Numbered from the stretch's first letter, positions 6,334-13,684 are shown. The stretch is 64,000 bases of DNA from Verrucomicrobiales bacterium (GCA_002721895.1 PBLV01000063.1:1-64000); one strand, 5' to 3'. Notes: generated by a model from the sequence alone, not told the origin. Made by a program: numbers and translations.

Positions 6334-6576
6334 TTAATTTTGCTCAAATGGTCTTTTTTCTCGCCCATTGAATCCAGTCATGTTCTCGTAGCATTGAGCC
6401 TTTTGGGCAATTTGCTGAAGGGTAATTCCAATCATGCTAACAGTATCAGTTTCCTCATCACTTAACTGACCCTCTAATGGTTTAATGCAAATCTCCCATA
6501 GTACATCCATGCACATCTCCATAATGTTCTCTGCGTTCAAGTTTTCGTCCGAGGCTTCGTTATTCAATATATTCAT
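6334..6576 (-). CDS. hypothetical protein
   Basis: An 80-aa acidic helical protein (MNILNNEASDENLNAENIME) preceded by a clear ribosome site (GAGAAAGGATTGAAG) and a promoter with a leader. The C-terminus FNGREKRPFEQN is basic. No family recognised. Confidence 0.6.
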   Translation of the reverse strand: MNILNNEASDENLNAENIMEMCMDVLWEICIKPLEGQLSDEETDTVSMIGITLQQIAQKAQCYENMTGFNGREKRPFEQN

Positions 6577-6612
6577 TTTTTCTTCAATCCTTTCTCAATT
6601 ATCAATACAAGT

Positions 6613-6641
6613 ATTCTAGAGGAAAACTAGGGTAATTGCAA
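6613..6641 (-). promoter_or_regulatory. sigma70-type promoter
   Basis: TTGCAA, 17-bp spacer, TAGAAT, then a leader of about 30 nt with a Shine-Dalgarno. Confidence 0.6.
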
Positions 6642-6691
6642 GCATAAAATCACTAAAACTAACATTTTTTTTAATGCTTATCCCATTGGAT

Positions 6692-6742
6692 ATCAGTGAC
6701 TTAGGGCATCGCCGGGGGCCCCGCCAACGCGTAAGTCGTTGG
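6692..6742. repeat. dispersed palindromic repeat, copy 7
   Basis: ATCAGTGACTTAGGGC, a core GCCGGGGGCCCCGCC, and GCGTAAGTCGTTGG. It lies between the operon ending at 6754 and the promoter at 6641. Confidence 0.7.
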
Positions 6743-6753
6743 GGCCGAGGACT

Positions 6754-6918
6754 TTAAGTGAAGATCCGCTTCTCTAGTTTATACAGCTGCTCAAGTAGAT
6801 TGTCGTGCTCCTTTTTCTTCAAAGCCCAATCCTGACAATATGCTCCCGACTCCTCAGCCAATGCCAGCTCATAACCGAGCTGGCGAATCTTGGCTAAGAG
6901 AGTATAGTGCCGTGCCAT
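6754..6918 (-). CDS. hypothetical 54-aa coiled-coil protein
   Basis: MARHYTLLAKIRQLGYELAL is followed by KKKEHDNLLEQLYKLEKRIFT, a probable coiled coil. It starts 3 nt after the stop of the upstream gene and is last in the operon ending at repeat copy 7. No family recognised. Confidence 0.55.
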   Translation of the reverse strand: MARHYTLLAKIRQLGYELALAEESGAYCQDWALKKKEHDNLLEQLYKLEKRIFT

Positions 6919-6920
6919 AA

Positions 6921-7151
6921 TTAGCTTACGACTGTTACCAACCTATCGTAGCGAAACCTACGATAACCTTCACGGTTGTGGCAATATGCCGTAAATCCGA
7001 CAATGTTCTGACCTTCATTGGCATTGCCAAATTGGTCTTCTTGTACTGGCTCATCGACAGTATAGAGTTCCGTTCTTCCGTCGGAAGTCTTGTATACGAC
7101 TTGCCATCGTGTTGCGTTCTTGTTATTCTTCATTTTCTTTTCCAGTTTCAT
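6921..7151 (-). CDS. hypothetical protein
   Basis: A 76-aa basic protein (MKLEKKMKNNKNATRWQVVY) with a compact beta pattern ending EGYRRFRYDRLVTVVS, reminiscent of small WYL-like folds but too short to assign. An internal ATG (MKNNKN) is an alternative start. It overlaps the upstream gene end. Confidence 0.55.
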   Translation of the reverse strand: MKLEKKMKNNKNATRWQVVYKTSDGRTELYTVDEPVQEDQFGNANEGQNIVGFTAYCHNREGYRRFRYDRLVTVVS

Positions 7152-7392
7152 ATTCGTTTATATCTTTTTTAGATTCTTGTTCTTTGGTTTCGTAAAGTTC
7201 TAATGATTGCTTGAGAGTTGCTTGTGCTTCTTCCAAAGTGTCAAATGGAATGCAAATCAATTCTTGCTCCAAATTATATGGGCAATACTCTTGCTTCTCA
7301 GCAAAATATAAATCCCATGTTCCAGTATCGTCATCGTATTCTGGGCGATTAAGTGATGGAAGTTCACAGTATTCTTGAATATAATTAAGCAT
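7123..7392 (-). CDS. hypothetical protein
   Basis: An 89-aa acidic protein (MLNYIQEYCELPSLNRPEYD) with a charged C-terminus (ETKEQESKKDINEYETGKEN). Its ATG overlaps the preceding stop. No family recognised. Confidence 0.55.
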   Translation of the reverse strand: MLNYIQEYCELPSLNRPEYDDDTGTWDLYFAEKQEYCPYNLEQELICIPFDTLEEAQATLKQSLELYETKEQESKKDINEYETGKENEE

Positions 7393-7564
7393 TGCGATTA
7401 AACTCTTGAGCCTTTCTGACTTTTTGCGTCACCATTACATTTGGGTCGTACAAGGATTCAACGAGAGGTTTGTTTCCCGTGTGAGAATACTTCTTGCACA
7501 TATCGTGAAGTTGTTTGTGTTTTACTGGGTCTGAAACGCCCTTTTCTTTTGCTTTCTTACTCAT
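7385..7564 (-). CDS. hypothetical 59-aa basic protein
   Basis: MSKKAKEKGVSDPVKHKQLH through VRKAQEFNRNA. Its ATG overlaps the stop of an 8-codon leaderless ORF (ATGAGTAA), so its translation is probably coupled to that short ORF. No family recognised. Confidence 0.6.
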   Translation of the reverse strand: MSKKAKEKGVSDPVKHKQLHDMCKKYSHTGNKPLVESLYDPNVMVTQKVRKAQEFNRNA

Positions 7565-7583
7565 CTGTCGTGTTTTTAATCAT
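7557..7583 (-). CDS. 8-codon leaderless leader ORF (MIKNTTDE)
   Basis: This ORF begins 6 nt after the -10 at the position where other operons have their first gene, and ends in a stop overlapping the next ATG. It looks like a minimal translation-initiation cassette using the recurrent ATGATTAAA start. Confidence 0.5.
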   Translation of the reverse strand: MIKNTTDE

Positions 7584-7589
7584 GCTATA

Positions 7590-7618
7590 ATTATCGCACA
7601 TTTTCGTTTCTTTGTCAA
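7590..7618 (-). promoter_or_regulatory. early-type leaderless promoter
   Basis: TTGACA, 17-bp spacer, GATAAT, 6 nt to the ATG at 7583. Confidence 0.75.
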
Positions 7619-7634
7619 GGGTTAAATTAACCTT

Positions 7635-7865
7635 TTAATACTTGGAATGTTTTGCATCCATCCAAGCACGATTGTAAACCTCTTCGGGATGATAAAAATA
7701 CTTATCGGAATCATTTGTCTTTTTATCTTCAGCAAAGCAATCAACAACGATTTGGCAAAGGTCATCAATGTTGTCGTTTGTAATTTCGTACTCTCTATCC
7801 AGTAAAGGGTTCATGTACGCAATAATGTTCTCTTGGATTTGTTCTCTTATCTCTTCGTTTGTCAT
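7635..7865 (-). CDS. hypothetical protein
   Basis: The start is set at MTNEEIREQIQENIIAYMNP, whose ATG overlaps the upstream stop (ATGA). The 76-aa product has helices followed by FYHPEEVYNRAWMDAKHSKY. No family recognised. Confidence 0.6.
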   Translation of the reverse strand: MTNEEIREQIQENIIAYMNPLLDREYEITNDNIDDLCQIVVDCFAEDKKTNDSDKYFYHPEEVYNRAWMDAKHSKY

Positions 7866-8101
7866 AAAACTTTTGCACCCACTTTGTAAACTGACCAATT
7901 TCCATTACAGTAAGGATAAGAACCTTCTGCCCAACTTACTACACCATCAATGGAGCGAAAATAAATCGGTGATTCGGAAGGACTATCATCGTCAACGAGT
8001 GCGTATACTCCTTCTGCTATGTCACAAGGTTCAGTCATTCTTTCTTGCTCAAACTGAGACTTAATTTCCATGTAGTCGTGTCCGTCTATGCAATAATTCA
8101 T
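7862..8101 (-). CDS. hypothetical protein
   Basis: The start MNYCIDGHDYMEIKSQFEQE lies directly after the upstream stop (TAAAATG); a further upstream ATG would overlap that gene by 35 nt. A 79-aa, probably beta-rich protein ending NGNWSVYKVGAKVL. No family recognised. Confidence 0.6.
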   Translation of the reverse strand: MNYCIDGHDYMEIKSQFEQERMTEPCDIAEGVYALVDDDSPSESPIYFRSIDGVVSWAEGSYPYCNGNWSVYKVGAKVL

Positions 8102-8102
8102 T

Positions 8103-8504
8103 TTACCACCAACAGTTGTAGTAAACCTTTTGTCCATCAGAGATTGCTTCTCTTGCGTCTCTGATAAAATCTAGGTCAGTTTCCTTGTAGTAATAGTCTC
8201 CATCTTCAAATGGCTTATCGTTTTCATCAGTCCATGAAAAGGAATCATCTCCGAAAAAGAATCCACCTGTTTCGGGTAGTGACTTGTTCTCAACATGAGC
8301 TTCAAGTTGCTCAAGGTCAGAAAGCGTAATCTCTAGCTCGACACAATTAAACCCACCTTCTTGTGCGTTTGGTCTGCCCTTATCCTCCCAAAGTTGTTCC
8401 ATCCAACCTTGGAGTCGATTATGCTTTCGCCAGTAAGCGAGTTCAATGTTTTCTTCCGAGGTTTCTTCTGGAAGCCTTCTGTATGCGTATTGGTCTAATC
8501 CCAT
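8103..8504 (-). CDS. conserved phage protein of the MGLDxYAY type
   Basis: The 133-aa sequence shows the familiar phage pattern MGLDQYAY, then LAYWRKHNRLQGWME, FNCVELEITLSDLEQLE, LPETGGFFFGD and a C-terminal VYYNCWW. Homologues are common in marine and T4-like phages and have no demonstrated function that I know of. A Shine-Dalgarno (GAGAAGGA) precedes the ATG; the promoter is at 8541-8569. Confidence 0.75.
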   Translation of the reverse strand: MGLDQYAYRRLPEETSEENIELAYWRKHNRLQGWMEQLWEDKGRPNAQEGGFNCVELEITLSDLEQLEAHVENKSLPETGGFFFGDDSFSWTDENDKPFEDGDYYYKETDLDFIRDAREAISDGQKVYYNCWW

Positions 8505-8540
8505 TTTTTTATCCTTCTCTTTCTCGATTGTTAAGCCTTA

Positions 8541-8569
8541 ATTTTGACAGAAAAATGCCCTAAAGTCAA
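8541..8569 (-). promoter_or_regulatory. sigma70-type promoter with leader
   Basis: TTGACT, 17-bp spacer, CAAAAT; about 36 nt to the ATG at 8504, with GAGAAGGA in the leader. Confidence 0.7.
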
Positions 8570-8578
8570 GCTTTTTTT

Positions 8579-8989
8579 TTAGATTGCAAGAACTTCTTTT
8601 GTATAAAGCTTCACGAACGAAGCGAACCATCTTGGTTTTTGCGTACTCACATCAACAAAAGATGAATGTTTGTAAGGATTGTATGTGATAGCGGTCATTT
8701 CCCACCATCCTATGTCATCCCAGCACGCAAATGAAGGGTCAGGATGAGCAATGTATCCGCTGATACCTGCATGGACATTTTTCCTTTTCTCTCGAAGAAC
8801 TTTTTCTCTCCCTTTCGTGTTCACCTTCATCATTGCTGAATATAAATGTATTGGTTTTCCGTCTGAATGAGCCTTAACGAGACCATCTTGCTTAATGCTC
8901 CAACAATCCTTGTGAAGATTCTTGTAGACAAAAACCTTTCTGCTTTCATCTAGTTTGTACCTTGGGTCTTCTTGTTTTAATTTAATCAT
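8579..8989 (-). CDS. hypothetical protein
   Basis: A 136-aa basic protein (MIKLKQEDPRYKLDESRKVF) with many aromatic residues (FACWDDIGWWEMTAITYNPY). Leaderless start, monocistronic. No family recognised. Confidence 0.6.
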   Translation of the reverse strand: MIKLKQEDPRYKLDESRKVFVYKNLHKDCWSIKQDGLVKAHSDGKPIHLYSAMMKVNTKGREKVLREKRKNVHAGISGYIAHPDPSFACWDDIGWWEMTAITYNPYKHSSFVDVSTQKPRWFASFVKLYTKEVLAI

Positions 8990-8996
8990 ACCTTTA

Positions 8997-9025
8997 ATAC
9001 TAGACTACTTCCATGGGCGTGTCAA
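8997..9025 (-). promoter_or_regulatory. early-type leaderless promoter
   Basis: TTGACA, 17-bp spacer, TAGTAT, about 7 nt to the ATG at 8989. Confidence 0.8.
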
Positions 9026-9055
9026 GCTTTTTTTACACCCGTAAACCACTGCGCC

Positions 9056-9105
9056 CCAAAGAGTTACGCATAAAGGGGGAGCCGGCGCCGTCGTAAGTCG
9101 TTGAT
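9056..9105. repeat. dispersed palindromic repeat, copy 8
   Basis: CAAAGAGTTACGC, a core GGGGGAGCCGGCGCC, and GTCGTAAGTCGTTGAT. This is the last copy; none is seen from 9.2 kb onward. Confidence 0.75.
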
Positions 9106-9189
9106 GCTAAGTCGCTTGGGTCATCGCCTCAAGTGAAATTATTTTTATCATTATTTATATTTGAATGATTCACATTTGTATTTGTATAT

Positions 9190-9264
9190 TTATTCATACC
9201 ATTCTTGTATAGCAATTTTTATTCCGAAGCATATTCCAATCAATATAATTATGCCTAATTCCAA
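9190..9264 (-). CDS. tiny membrane protein (TTG start)
   Basis: A 24-aa ORF reading LELGIIIIGICFGIK-like (one transmembrane helix, ending QEWYE) begins at TTG with AAAGGA well placed upstream. It follows the HhH gene. Short length keeps confidence low. Confidence 0.3.
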   Translation of the reverse strand: MELGIIILIGICFGIKIAIQEWYE

Positions 9265-9278
9265 TTGTTATCCTTTCT

Positions 9279-9872
9279 TTAGTTTGTGTTAGAGTATTCT
9301 TTCCAAATCTCAATATCTAATTCTCGCACACTTTTGTTGCGAAGTCGAGCCAAATCCTTAAAAATGTCTGCCCAATAGTCGTATGCCTTTTTACTCCCAG
9401 GAGTGCTTTTAGGGGCGTTCACATATCCTTGATCTCTTAACCAAGACATGATGTGAGTATCCAGCATAGGTTCATCAAAGTCCTTTCTGGTATTCGAAAG
9501 AAAGAATCGTGCGGTTTTCATTCCTATTCCACGAACCTTCATAAGCTCTTCGAGCGTGACATCCCTCAAACTTTTCCAAGGGAAAGAATGACTACTACTT
9601 AATTTAATTACATCAACATAGGAATTATACCGTTCTCGATAAGGTGCGATTTTCCTTGACCGCATAAACGATTTAAGTCCACCGTCTTTCTGTAGAAGTC
9701 GTATCCACTCAAAAGGAGATACATCTAGCTTTCTCGCACCTCTCAGAAACGCTTCTAATTTCGGAGCTTCGACCGCAGACTTCTTACCTGCTACATTTAT
9801 ACCAAACAATAAAAACTCTTCTAATTCAGATTCAGTTCTATTATAGTTCTTTACTTCTGCTGGATTAATCAT
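9279..9872 (-). CDS. HhH base-excision DNA repair-like protein
   Basis: The 197-aa product begins MINPAEVKNYNRTESELEEF. Around residues 118-130 it has LMKVRGIGMKTARFFLSNTR, a helix-hairpin-helix of the endonuclease III/HhH-GPD type, followed by PMLDTHIMSWL where these enzymes carry the catalytic aspartate (D.H). No FeS cysteine cluster is present. It probably acts on damaged or modified bases. Third gene of the operon starting at 10398. Confidence 0.65.
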   Translation of the reverse strand: MINPAEVKNYNRTESELEEFLLFGINVAGKKSAVEAPKLEAFLRGARKLDVSPFEWIRLLQKDGGLKSFMRSRKIAPYRERYNSYVDVIKLSSSHSFPWKSLRDVTLEELMKVRGIGMKTARFFLSNTRKDFDEPMLDTHIMSWLRDQGYVNAPKSTPGSKKAYDYWADIFKDLARLRNKSVRELDIEIWKEYSNTN

Positions 9873-9874
9873 GA

Positions 9875-10150
9875 TCAATATTGGTAACCGTATTCTCGTT
9901 GCAATTCATCAAAATAATTATATGAGTTATGTCTATTACAATTATAAATAAATGATTCTAAATCTTTTACTTTCTTCTTAGCCTTTAGTGGATATCTTCT
10001 CCTCAGTAGAGATTTGATTTCTTCCCTTGTTGTTTTTATTTTATCCAATTGGTGAAAAGGCATCTCGCCTTCAAACTCCCAATCTAGAATGTCGTTATCG
10101 AGGTCAATCAAGAATCCTTCAACCATTTCAGTTTCGTTTGCGTATTTCAT
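9875..10150 (-). CDS. hypothetical protein
   Basis: A 91-aa charged protein (MKYANETEMVEGFLIDLDND) with a basic helical centre (SLLRRRYPLKAKKKVKDLES). Its ATG overlaps the upstream stop. No family recognised. Confidence 0.6.
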   Translation of the reverse strand: MKYANETEMVEGFLIDLDNDILDWEFEGEMPFHQLDKIKTTREEIKSLLRRRYPLKAKKKVKDLESFIYNCNRHNSYNYFDELQREYGYQY

Positions 10151-10398
10151 ACAACTCCTAGTACTGATTTTAATTTACGAAATGATTCGGACTTGATAAA
10201 GACTTGTCGAACATAGTCAAGCTTTGAATCCTCCACTTCTTTAATCCGCTGAGCAACTAAGTCTGCGTGCATCGGTTCACGAGGCATCCAACCCCATTGG
10301 ATGATGAGTTCTGTTTGAGGGAAATACTGAGCAAGTTCCGCACATTGCTCTGCTGTGACAAATCCCCATTGGTCAATGATTTCTTTTAGCAATTTCAT
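10147..10398 (-). CDS. hypothetical protein, first gene of the HhH operon
   Basis: The start is the leaderless ATG (MKLLKEIIDQWGFVTAEQCA), 7 nt after the -10; a longer frame beginning upstream of the transcription start is rejected. The 83-aa product is helical. No family recognised. Confidence 0.6.
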   Translation of the reverse strand: MKLLKEIIDQWGFVTAEQCAELAQYFPQTELIIQWGWMPREPMHADLVAQRIKEVEDSKLDYVRQVFIKSESFRKLKSVLGVV

Positions 10399-10405
10399 AC
10401 CTTTA

Positions 10406-10434
10406 ATACTGACAGGTTTTGCCCTCGTTGTCAA
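10406..10434 (-). promoter_or_regulatory. early-type leaderless promoter
   Basis: TTGACA, 17-bp spacer, CAGTAT, 7 nt (TAAAGGT) to the ATG at 10398. Confidence 0.8.
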
Positions 10435-10470
10435 ACAAAAAAAACCTCCCCTTTCGGGGAGGCTTTTAGA
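10433..10470 (-). terminator. rho-independent terminator of the large ncRNA
   Basis: On the minus strand GCCTCCCC-GAAA-GGGGAGG is followed by eight T. It ends the RNA transcribed from 11124 and abuts the next promoter. Confidence 0.85.
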
Positions 10471-11124
10471 TGAGGCTTTTATGTAGTTACCTCAAGGGTG
10501 ATGATAGTGACCAGAGTCAATAAACTCCGCTACATTACCCAGTACGACGAGAAGGGACGCACAAATTGGAGTCGGGCTTACGAACTCCGAAGCCCGAATT
10601 ATATTCACGATGCAGAGTTATGCCGACATAAAATAGATGGGGGATGGAAGGTTGGTACTCCACCAACATTAACTATTTGCTTGGGTTATGCGACCTTCCG
10701 AAGAAGGGTGAGACACGACTTCTCAGCCTTTACTCACAACTTGGGGCAGACTATTATAATAGTTTCTGAGTTAATCCCAAGTACCTTTGTCGTCCACCAC
10801 AGACTTACCTCAAAATCCCTTTTCCCACTTGGGCGTTAGAACTCCATCGGCGTGCAAACCATCGTTCACGACAAATTGCAATCACGCACATAGCAATGTG
10901 CCAGTCATAAGGTCTGGCGACCCAATCCTCCATCATTTGACTTTGGACTCCCTCGGTAGAGGTGATGACTATTGCACTTGCAGGGCATCTACATACCCTG
11001 TTTACAAGTTTCCCCGTAGGAATCTCCGTCGAGCTTCCTAAAGACTAAAATATTAAAGAACAAAAAATACCTGTGGGTTTTTCCTTTCGGTTATCGAGAA
11101 CCCACTAAACTCGATTTTGATTAT
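10433..11124 (-). ncRNA. large, highly structured non-coding RNA (about 690 nt)
   Basis: No plausible protein is encoded across this stretch, yet it is bounded by a promoter (11131-11159) and a strong terminator. The minus strand is full of stable hairpins: ACTTG..CAGGG/CCCTG..CAAGT, GCACAT-TGCT-ATGTGC, CCTTC-TTCG-GAAGG, ACTAT-TATA-ATAGT inside ACTTGGG/CCCAAGT, GTTGGT-GGAGT-ACCAAC and CGGGCTT/AAGCCCG. Size, density of helices and phage location resemble the giant ornate RNAs GOLLD and ROOL. I cannot align it to either from memory, so it may be one of these or a new class. Confidence 0.75.
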
Positions 11125-11130
11125 GTAATA

Positions 11131-11159
11131 ATGATACTATATATTTGATTAAAAGTCAA
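11131..11159 (-). promoter_or_regulatory. promoter of the large ncRNA
   Basis: TTGACT, 17-bp spacer, TATCAT; the predicted start is near 11124, with no ORF following. Confidence 0.75.
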
Positions 11160-11353
11160 GCAATATTTTGAACTTTTCTCAATTTTCTTTGAGCTTGCAG
11201 TTCCTTGAGCCTTTTATCTGCTTCCATCTGTTGGGCTAATATACTATCCTCAACTACTGAGCCATAATTGGCGAACTTGGCTTGTTTAACATAAACCCCT
11301 TTAGAGGCTTTCGACATAATGCTAGATGCTCTAGCGTTTGATGCAATACTCAT
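11156..11353 (-). CDS. hypothetical protein
   Basis: A 65-aa helical protein (MSIASNARASSIMSKASKGV) ending in a charged helix (MEADKRLKELQAQRKLRKV). Second gene of the operon from 11729; its end overlaps the -35 of the ncRNA promoter. No family recognised. Confidence 0.55.
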   Translation of the reverse strand: MSIASNARASSIMSKASKGVYVKQAKFANYGSVVEDSILAQQMEADKRLKELQAQRKLRKVQNIA

Positions 11354-11381
11354 AATTTTATATTAATTAGTTGTTGTGTGA

Positions 11382-11729
11382 TTAAGCCCAGACTTCTGGG
11401 TCAAGTTCTCGTTGTTCTTCTCGTTCTCTTGCGAGTTGTTCCTTAGCTTGAGACGAGAAATCGAATACTGCGTTCAAGGGAACATCATTAAAGAGTTCCT
11501 TTGCACATTCTTCAGTCTCCTTAGCGTCACCCAAGATATCGGTAAAATTACCACTCTTGCGTACATCATTTATAGTAAGAAGAAAAGCTTTCTTGACCGC
11601 ATGGCACATAAAACCATAATGCCCAATCAGTTCTCCTTCTGCGTTCTGCAACTCAAGATTGTAGTCATCTACTCGCACGATGGAGTAATCACCCAATCTC
11701 AATATTTTTTCATCTAATCTGATTTTCAT
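11382..11729 (-). CDS. hypothetical protein
   Basis: Start at the leaderless ATG (MKIRLDEKILRLGDYSIVRV), 7 nt after the -10. The 115-aa product has a beta-rich N-terminus (VDDYNLELQNAEGELIGHYG) and a charged helical tail. No family recognised. Confidence 0.6.
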   Translation of the reverse strand: MKIRLDEKILRLGDYSIVRVDDYNLELQNAEGELIGHYGFMCHAVKKAFLLTINDVRKSGNFTDILGDAKETEECAKELFNDVPLNAVFDFSSQAKEQLAREREEQRELDPEVWA

Positions 11730-11736
11730 AACTATA

Positions 11737-11765
11737 AGTCTGGCAGGTTTTGCCTTCGATGTCAA
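11737..11765 (-). promoter_or_regulatory. early-type leaderless promoter
   Basis: TTGACA, 17-bp spacer, CAGACT, 7 nt to the ATG at 11729. Confidence 0.8.
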
Positions 11766-12025
11766 CCTTTTTTTTCAACTTTCTTTGAATCTTGCTCTGG
11801 TAGTGGAGTTCCTTGGTATAGATAAATATTTTCACCAGTGATTCGATACCCTTTCGTCTTGCTTCTGCACTTCTCGCACCAAGCTATAACTTTATTTAGG
11901 TCGGAATCGTTCATAATTGACCCTGTCTCACCTGTTTTCAAAACTATCAACTCTCCTTTATATATTTTACTTGGAGGAGCAGGATATTGGTTATTTGGCA
12001 CATCGCTTGTCTTCATTTGGGTCAT
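11762..12025 (-). CDS. hypothetical protein
   Basis: An 87-aa protein (MTQMKTSDVPNNQYPAPPSK) with CEKC (a possible half zinc site) near residue 50 and a lysine-rich tail. It overlaps the end of the upstream gene; MKTSDV is an alternative start. No family recognised. Confidence 0.55.
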   Translation of the reverse strand: MTQMKTSDVPNNQYPAPPSKIYKGELIVLKTGETGSIMNDSDLNKVIAWCEKCRSKTKGYRITGENIYLYQGTPLPEQDSKKVEKKG

Positions 12026-12191
12026 TTAAATAATATTGATTAGTAAACATATCTCTAACAGAAGTAACATTATTCATTAATTTTGTTAGTTCTTCTTTTA
12101 TATTATTTAGTTCAGACTTATTCTTATTTGCTTGTTTCGTGTTATTATATTTATCTAATAAAGCATTTATATTTCGAGCTTGTTCATTCAT
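11991..12191 (-). CDS. hypothetical coiled-coil protein
   Basis: A 66-aa protein (MNEQARNINALLDKYNNTKQ) rich in N, K and L with a probable coiled coil (SELNNIKEELTKLMNNV). No family recognised. Confidence 0.5.
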   Translation of the reverse strand: MNEQARNINALLDKYNNTKQANKNKSELNNIKEELTKLMNNVTSVRDMFTNQYYLNDPNEDKRCAK

Positions 12192-12214
12192 ATATTTATA
12201 TAAGTAATTATATA

Positions 12215-12448
12215 TTAATGAAAGCCGTGACCCATGTGACTTGGGCAGTCTACCTCAGTATAGAATTGTTTATTTCCACCAATGGCATTCTGATTTTTGA
12301 GCCATATTTGGAAGTTGCGTTCTTTTATTGAAACATATTTATCAGTATTATTATTTGCAGGGTTGTAATCCACCCCATCAATAGTCATACATCCATTATT
12401 TGTTAAAATAGTAATAACAATCAATATATTTATAGCAATCTTATTCAT
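12215..12448 (-). CDS. small lipoprotein
   Basis: MNKIAINILIVITILTNNGC is a lipoprotein signal with the lipobox cysteine at residue 20. The mature part (MTIDGVDYNPANNN) is about 57 aa and ends in CPSHMGHGFH. It is probably exported to the host envelope. No family recognised. Confidence 0.6.
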   Translation of the reverse strand: MNKIAINILIVITILTNNGCMTIDGVDYNPANNNTDKYVSIKERNFQIWLKNQNAIGGNKQFYTEVDCPSHMGHGFH

Positions 12449-12617
12449 AATTCTTTATTTCTTCTTGTTTAATGTATTTATATTTAGTATAGTTCAATCC
12501 AAAGGCTAGATTCTTATTAAGAACTTCAAGCTCACTCAATTTAACTTTATTAATTTGCTTATTATTATTTGTATCAATTAAAATATATGTCGAAATTGGC
12601 GTATTGTCAGTTTGCAT
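12441..12617 (-). CDS. hypothetical protein
   Basis: The start is MQTDNTPISTYILIDTNNNK because the longer frame would begin before the predicted transcription start. 58 aa, asparagine- and lysine-rich. It is first in the operon that carries the lipoprotein gene. Confidence 0.5.
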   Translation of the reverse strand: MQTDNTPISTYILIDTNNNKQINKVKLSELEVLNKNLAFGLNYTKYKYIKQEEIKNYE

Positions 12618-12643
12618 AGTCGGTTTTCGATTGTTATTGAATG

Positions 12644-12672
12644 AGTATGGGCGATATTCCAACAAAAGTCAA
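12644..12672 (-). promoter_or_regulatory. sigma70-type promoter with short leader
   Basis: TTGACT, 17-bp spacer, CATACT; about 26 nt to the ATG at 12617. The stretch 12673-12916 upstream is AT-rich and I see no gene in it. Confidence 0.65.
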
Positions 12673-12916
12673 GTTAAAAATGACCAAAATCAAAATTAAT
12701 TTATTAAAATCAGTTAAAATATGTTAAAAAGTGCGATAGAACCTTTAATTGGTTGAAATTGAGTGAAATAAAGTCTTATTTGTATGAAGGGCATTTATAT
12801 TTTTACTATTATTTATATAAATAGAAGACCGAATACCCACTCTGACCCATTTTCCCCCACTATGCTCCACCACTTAACTTCTTTATTTATCAACAACATA
12901 GAAAAAAATCAATTAT

Positions 12917-13324
12917 TTAATCAATCTTATTAATGCTATCTTCTTCTGTATATTGGTTATTAAGTTTCTCTTTATACTCTTGTATGTTATTAATAGACTC
13001 TTGTAATGCTTTTATCTTGTTACCATCATATGTTTCGGGATGGGCTTTAAAGAGTCGCTCTTGCCTTTCAAAAGAGAGCGTTGCGACCTCTAGGACGGCA
13101 TTTAAATCCCTTACGAGAACCTTCTGATGCTCCATGTCCATTAATAAATCGCCATCTTTAATCGAGCTTCTCTCGCTCTTTGGCATCAGCTTATTCTGTG
13201 TTGCAATATACTTTAAATAATCTTGCTCGTTGTTGAGTGGAATGTTTTCGGATTTCATTTCTGCTTCTTCCTTTAACTTCTTAATTTGTTTATGGTAGTA
13301 ATACCGAATCTCATTCATCGTCAT
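12917..13324 (-). CDS. hypothetical coiled-coil protein
   Basis: A 135-aa protein (MTMNEIRYYYHKQIKKLKEE) dominated by charged helices, e.g. LSFERQERLFKAHPETYDG and ESINNIQEYKEKLNN. It is last in the operon running down from rIIA/rIIB. No family recognised. Confidence 0.6.
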   Translation of the reverse strand: MTMNEIRYYYHKQIKKLKEEAEMKSENIPLNNEQDYLKYIATQNKLMPKSERSSIKDGDLLMDMEHQKVLVRDLNAVLEVATLSFERQERLFKAHPETYDGNKIKALQESINNIQEYKEKLNNQYTEEDSINKID

Positions 13325-13421
13325 CTAAGTATGCAGTTGCAATATGCCCGATAAAAATAAGAACGCAAAACATAAGTCCAAAAAAGGAAATCAATTTTAT
13401 TACTTCAAATAATTCTGGCAT
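13311..13421 (-). CDS. small single-pass membrane protein
   Basis: A 36-aa ORF (MPELFEVIKLISFFGLMFCV) with one transmembrane helix and an acidic C-terminus (YLDDDE). It starts in a TAATG overlap and its stop overlaps the next start region, so coupling at both ends supports translation. Confidence 0.55.
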   Translation of the reverse strand: MPELFEVIKLISFFGLMFCVLIFIGHIATAYLDDDE

Positions 13422-13684
13422 TAGTCCTCTCCTCTTTCTTCTTTTAATATATTTAAAATAGTTAAAGCTAAGTCATCAAAATCTTCATTATCCAATTCTT
13501 GCATATATTTATTCAAGTCAGACAATCTCAATTTTCTAGTCTTTGCTCCATCTGCAATTAATGTTTTAATATATTCTTCTGAAAGCTTTTCAAGTCTAAC
13601 CAAATCTTCTGGTTCACTTGGATTGATTTCTGCTCTTATTTTTTTAAGTTCATCAAAGAACGGATGCTCAAAGTTTCCTAACAT
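13421..13684 (-). CDS. hypothetical protein
   Basis: An 87-aa acidic helical protein (MLGNFEHPFFDELKKIRAEI). It follows the upstream gene with no gap. No family recognised. Confidence 0.6.
   Translation of the reverse strand: MLGNFEHPFFDELKKIRAEINPSEPEDLVRLEKLSEEYIKTLIADGAKTRKLRLSDLNKYMQELDNEDFDDLALTILNILKEERGED

Noticed and set aside
9129..9197. 22-codon ORF (MNKYTNTNVNHSN) after the small membrane ORF
   Set aside because: Low-complexity N/T-rich sequence with only weak coupling; too little support.
10498..11041. Two plus-strand ORFs (113 and 84 aa) across the ncRNA
   Set aside because: Their residue composition is unlike a protein, they overlap each other, and the stretch is bounded by a minus-strand promoter and terminator.
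12784..12930. Plus-strand ORF starting MKGIYIFTIIYINRR
   Set aside because: Its composition is poor (H, N and P runs), there is no ribosome site or promoter, and it ends inside a minus-strand gene.
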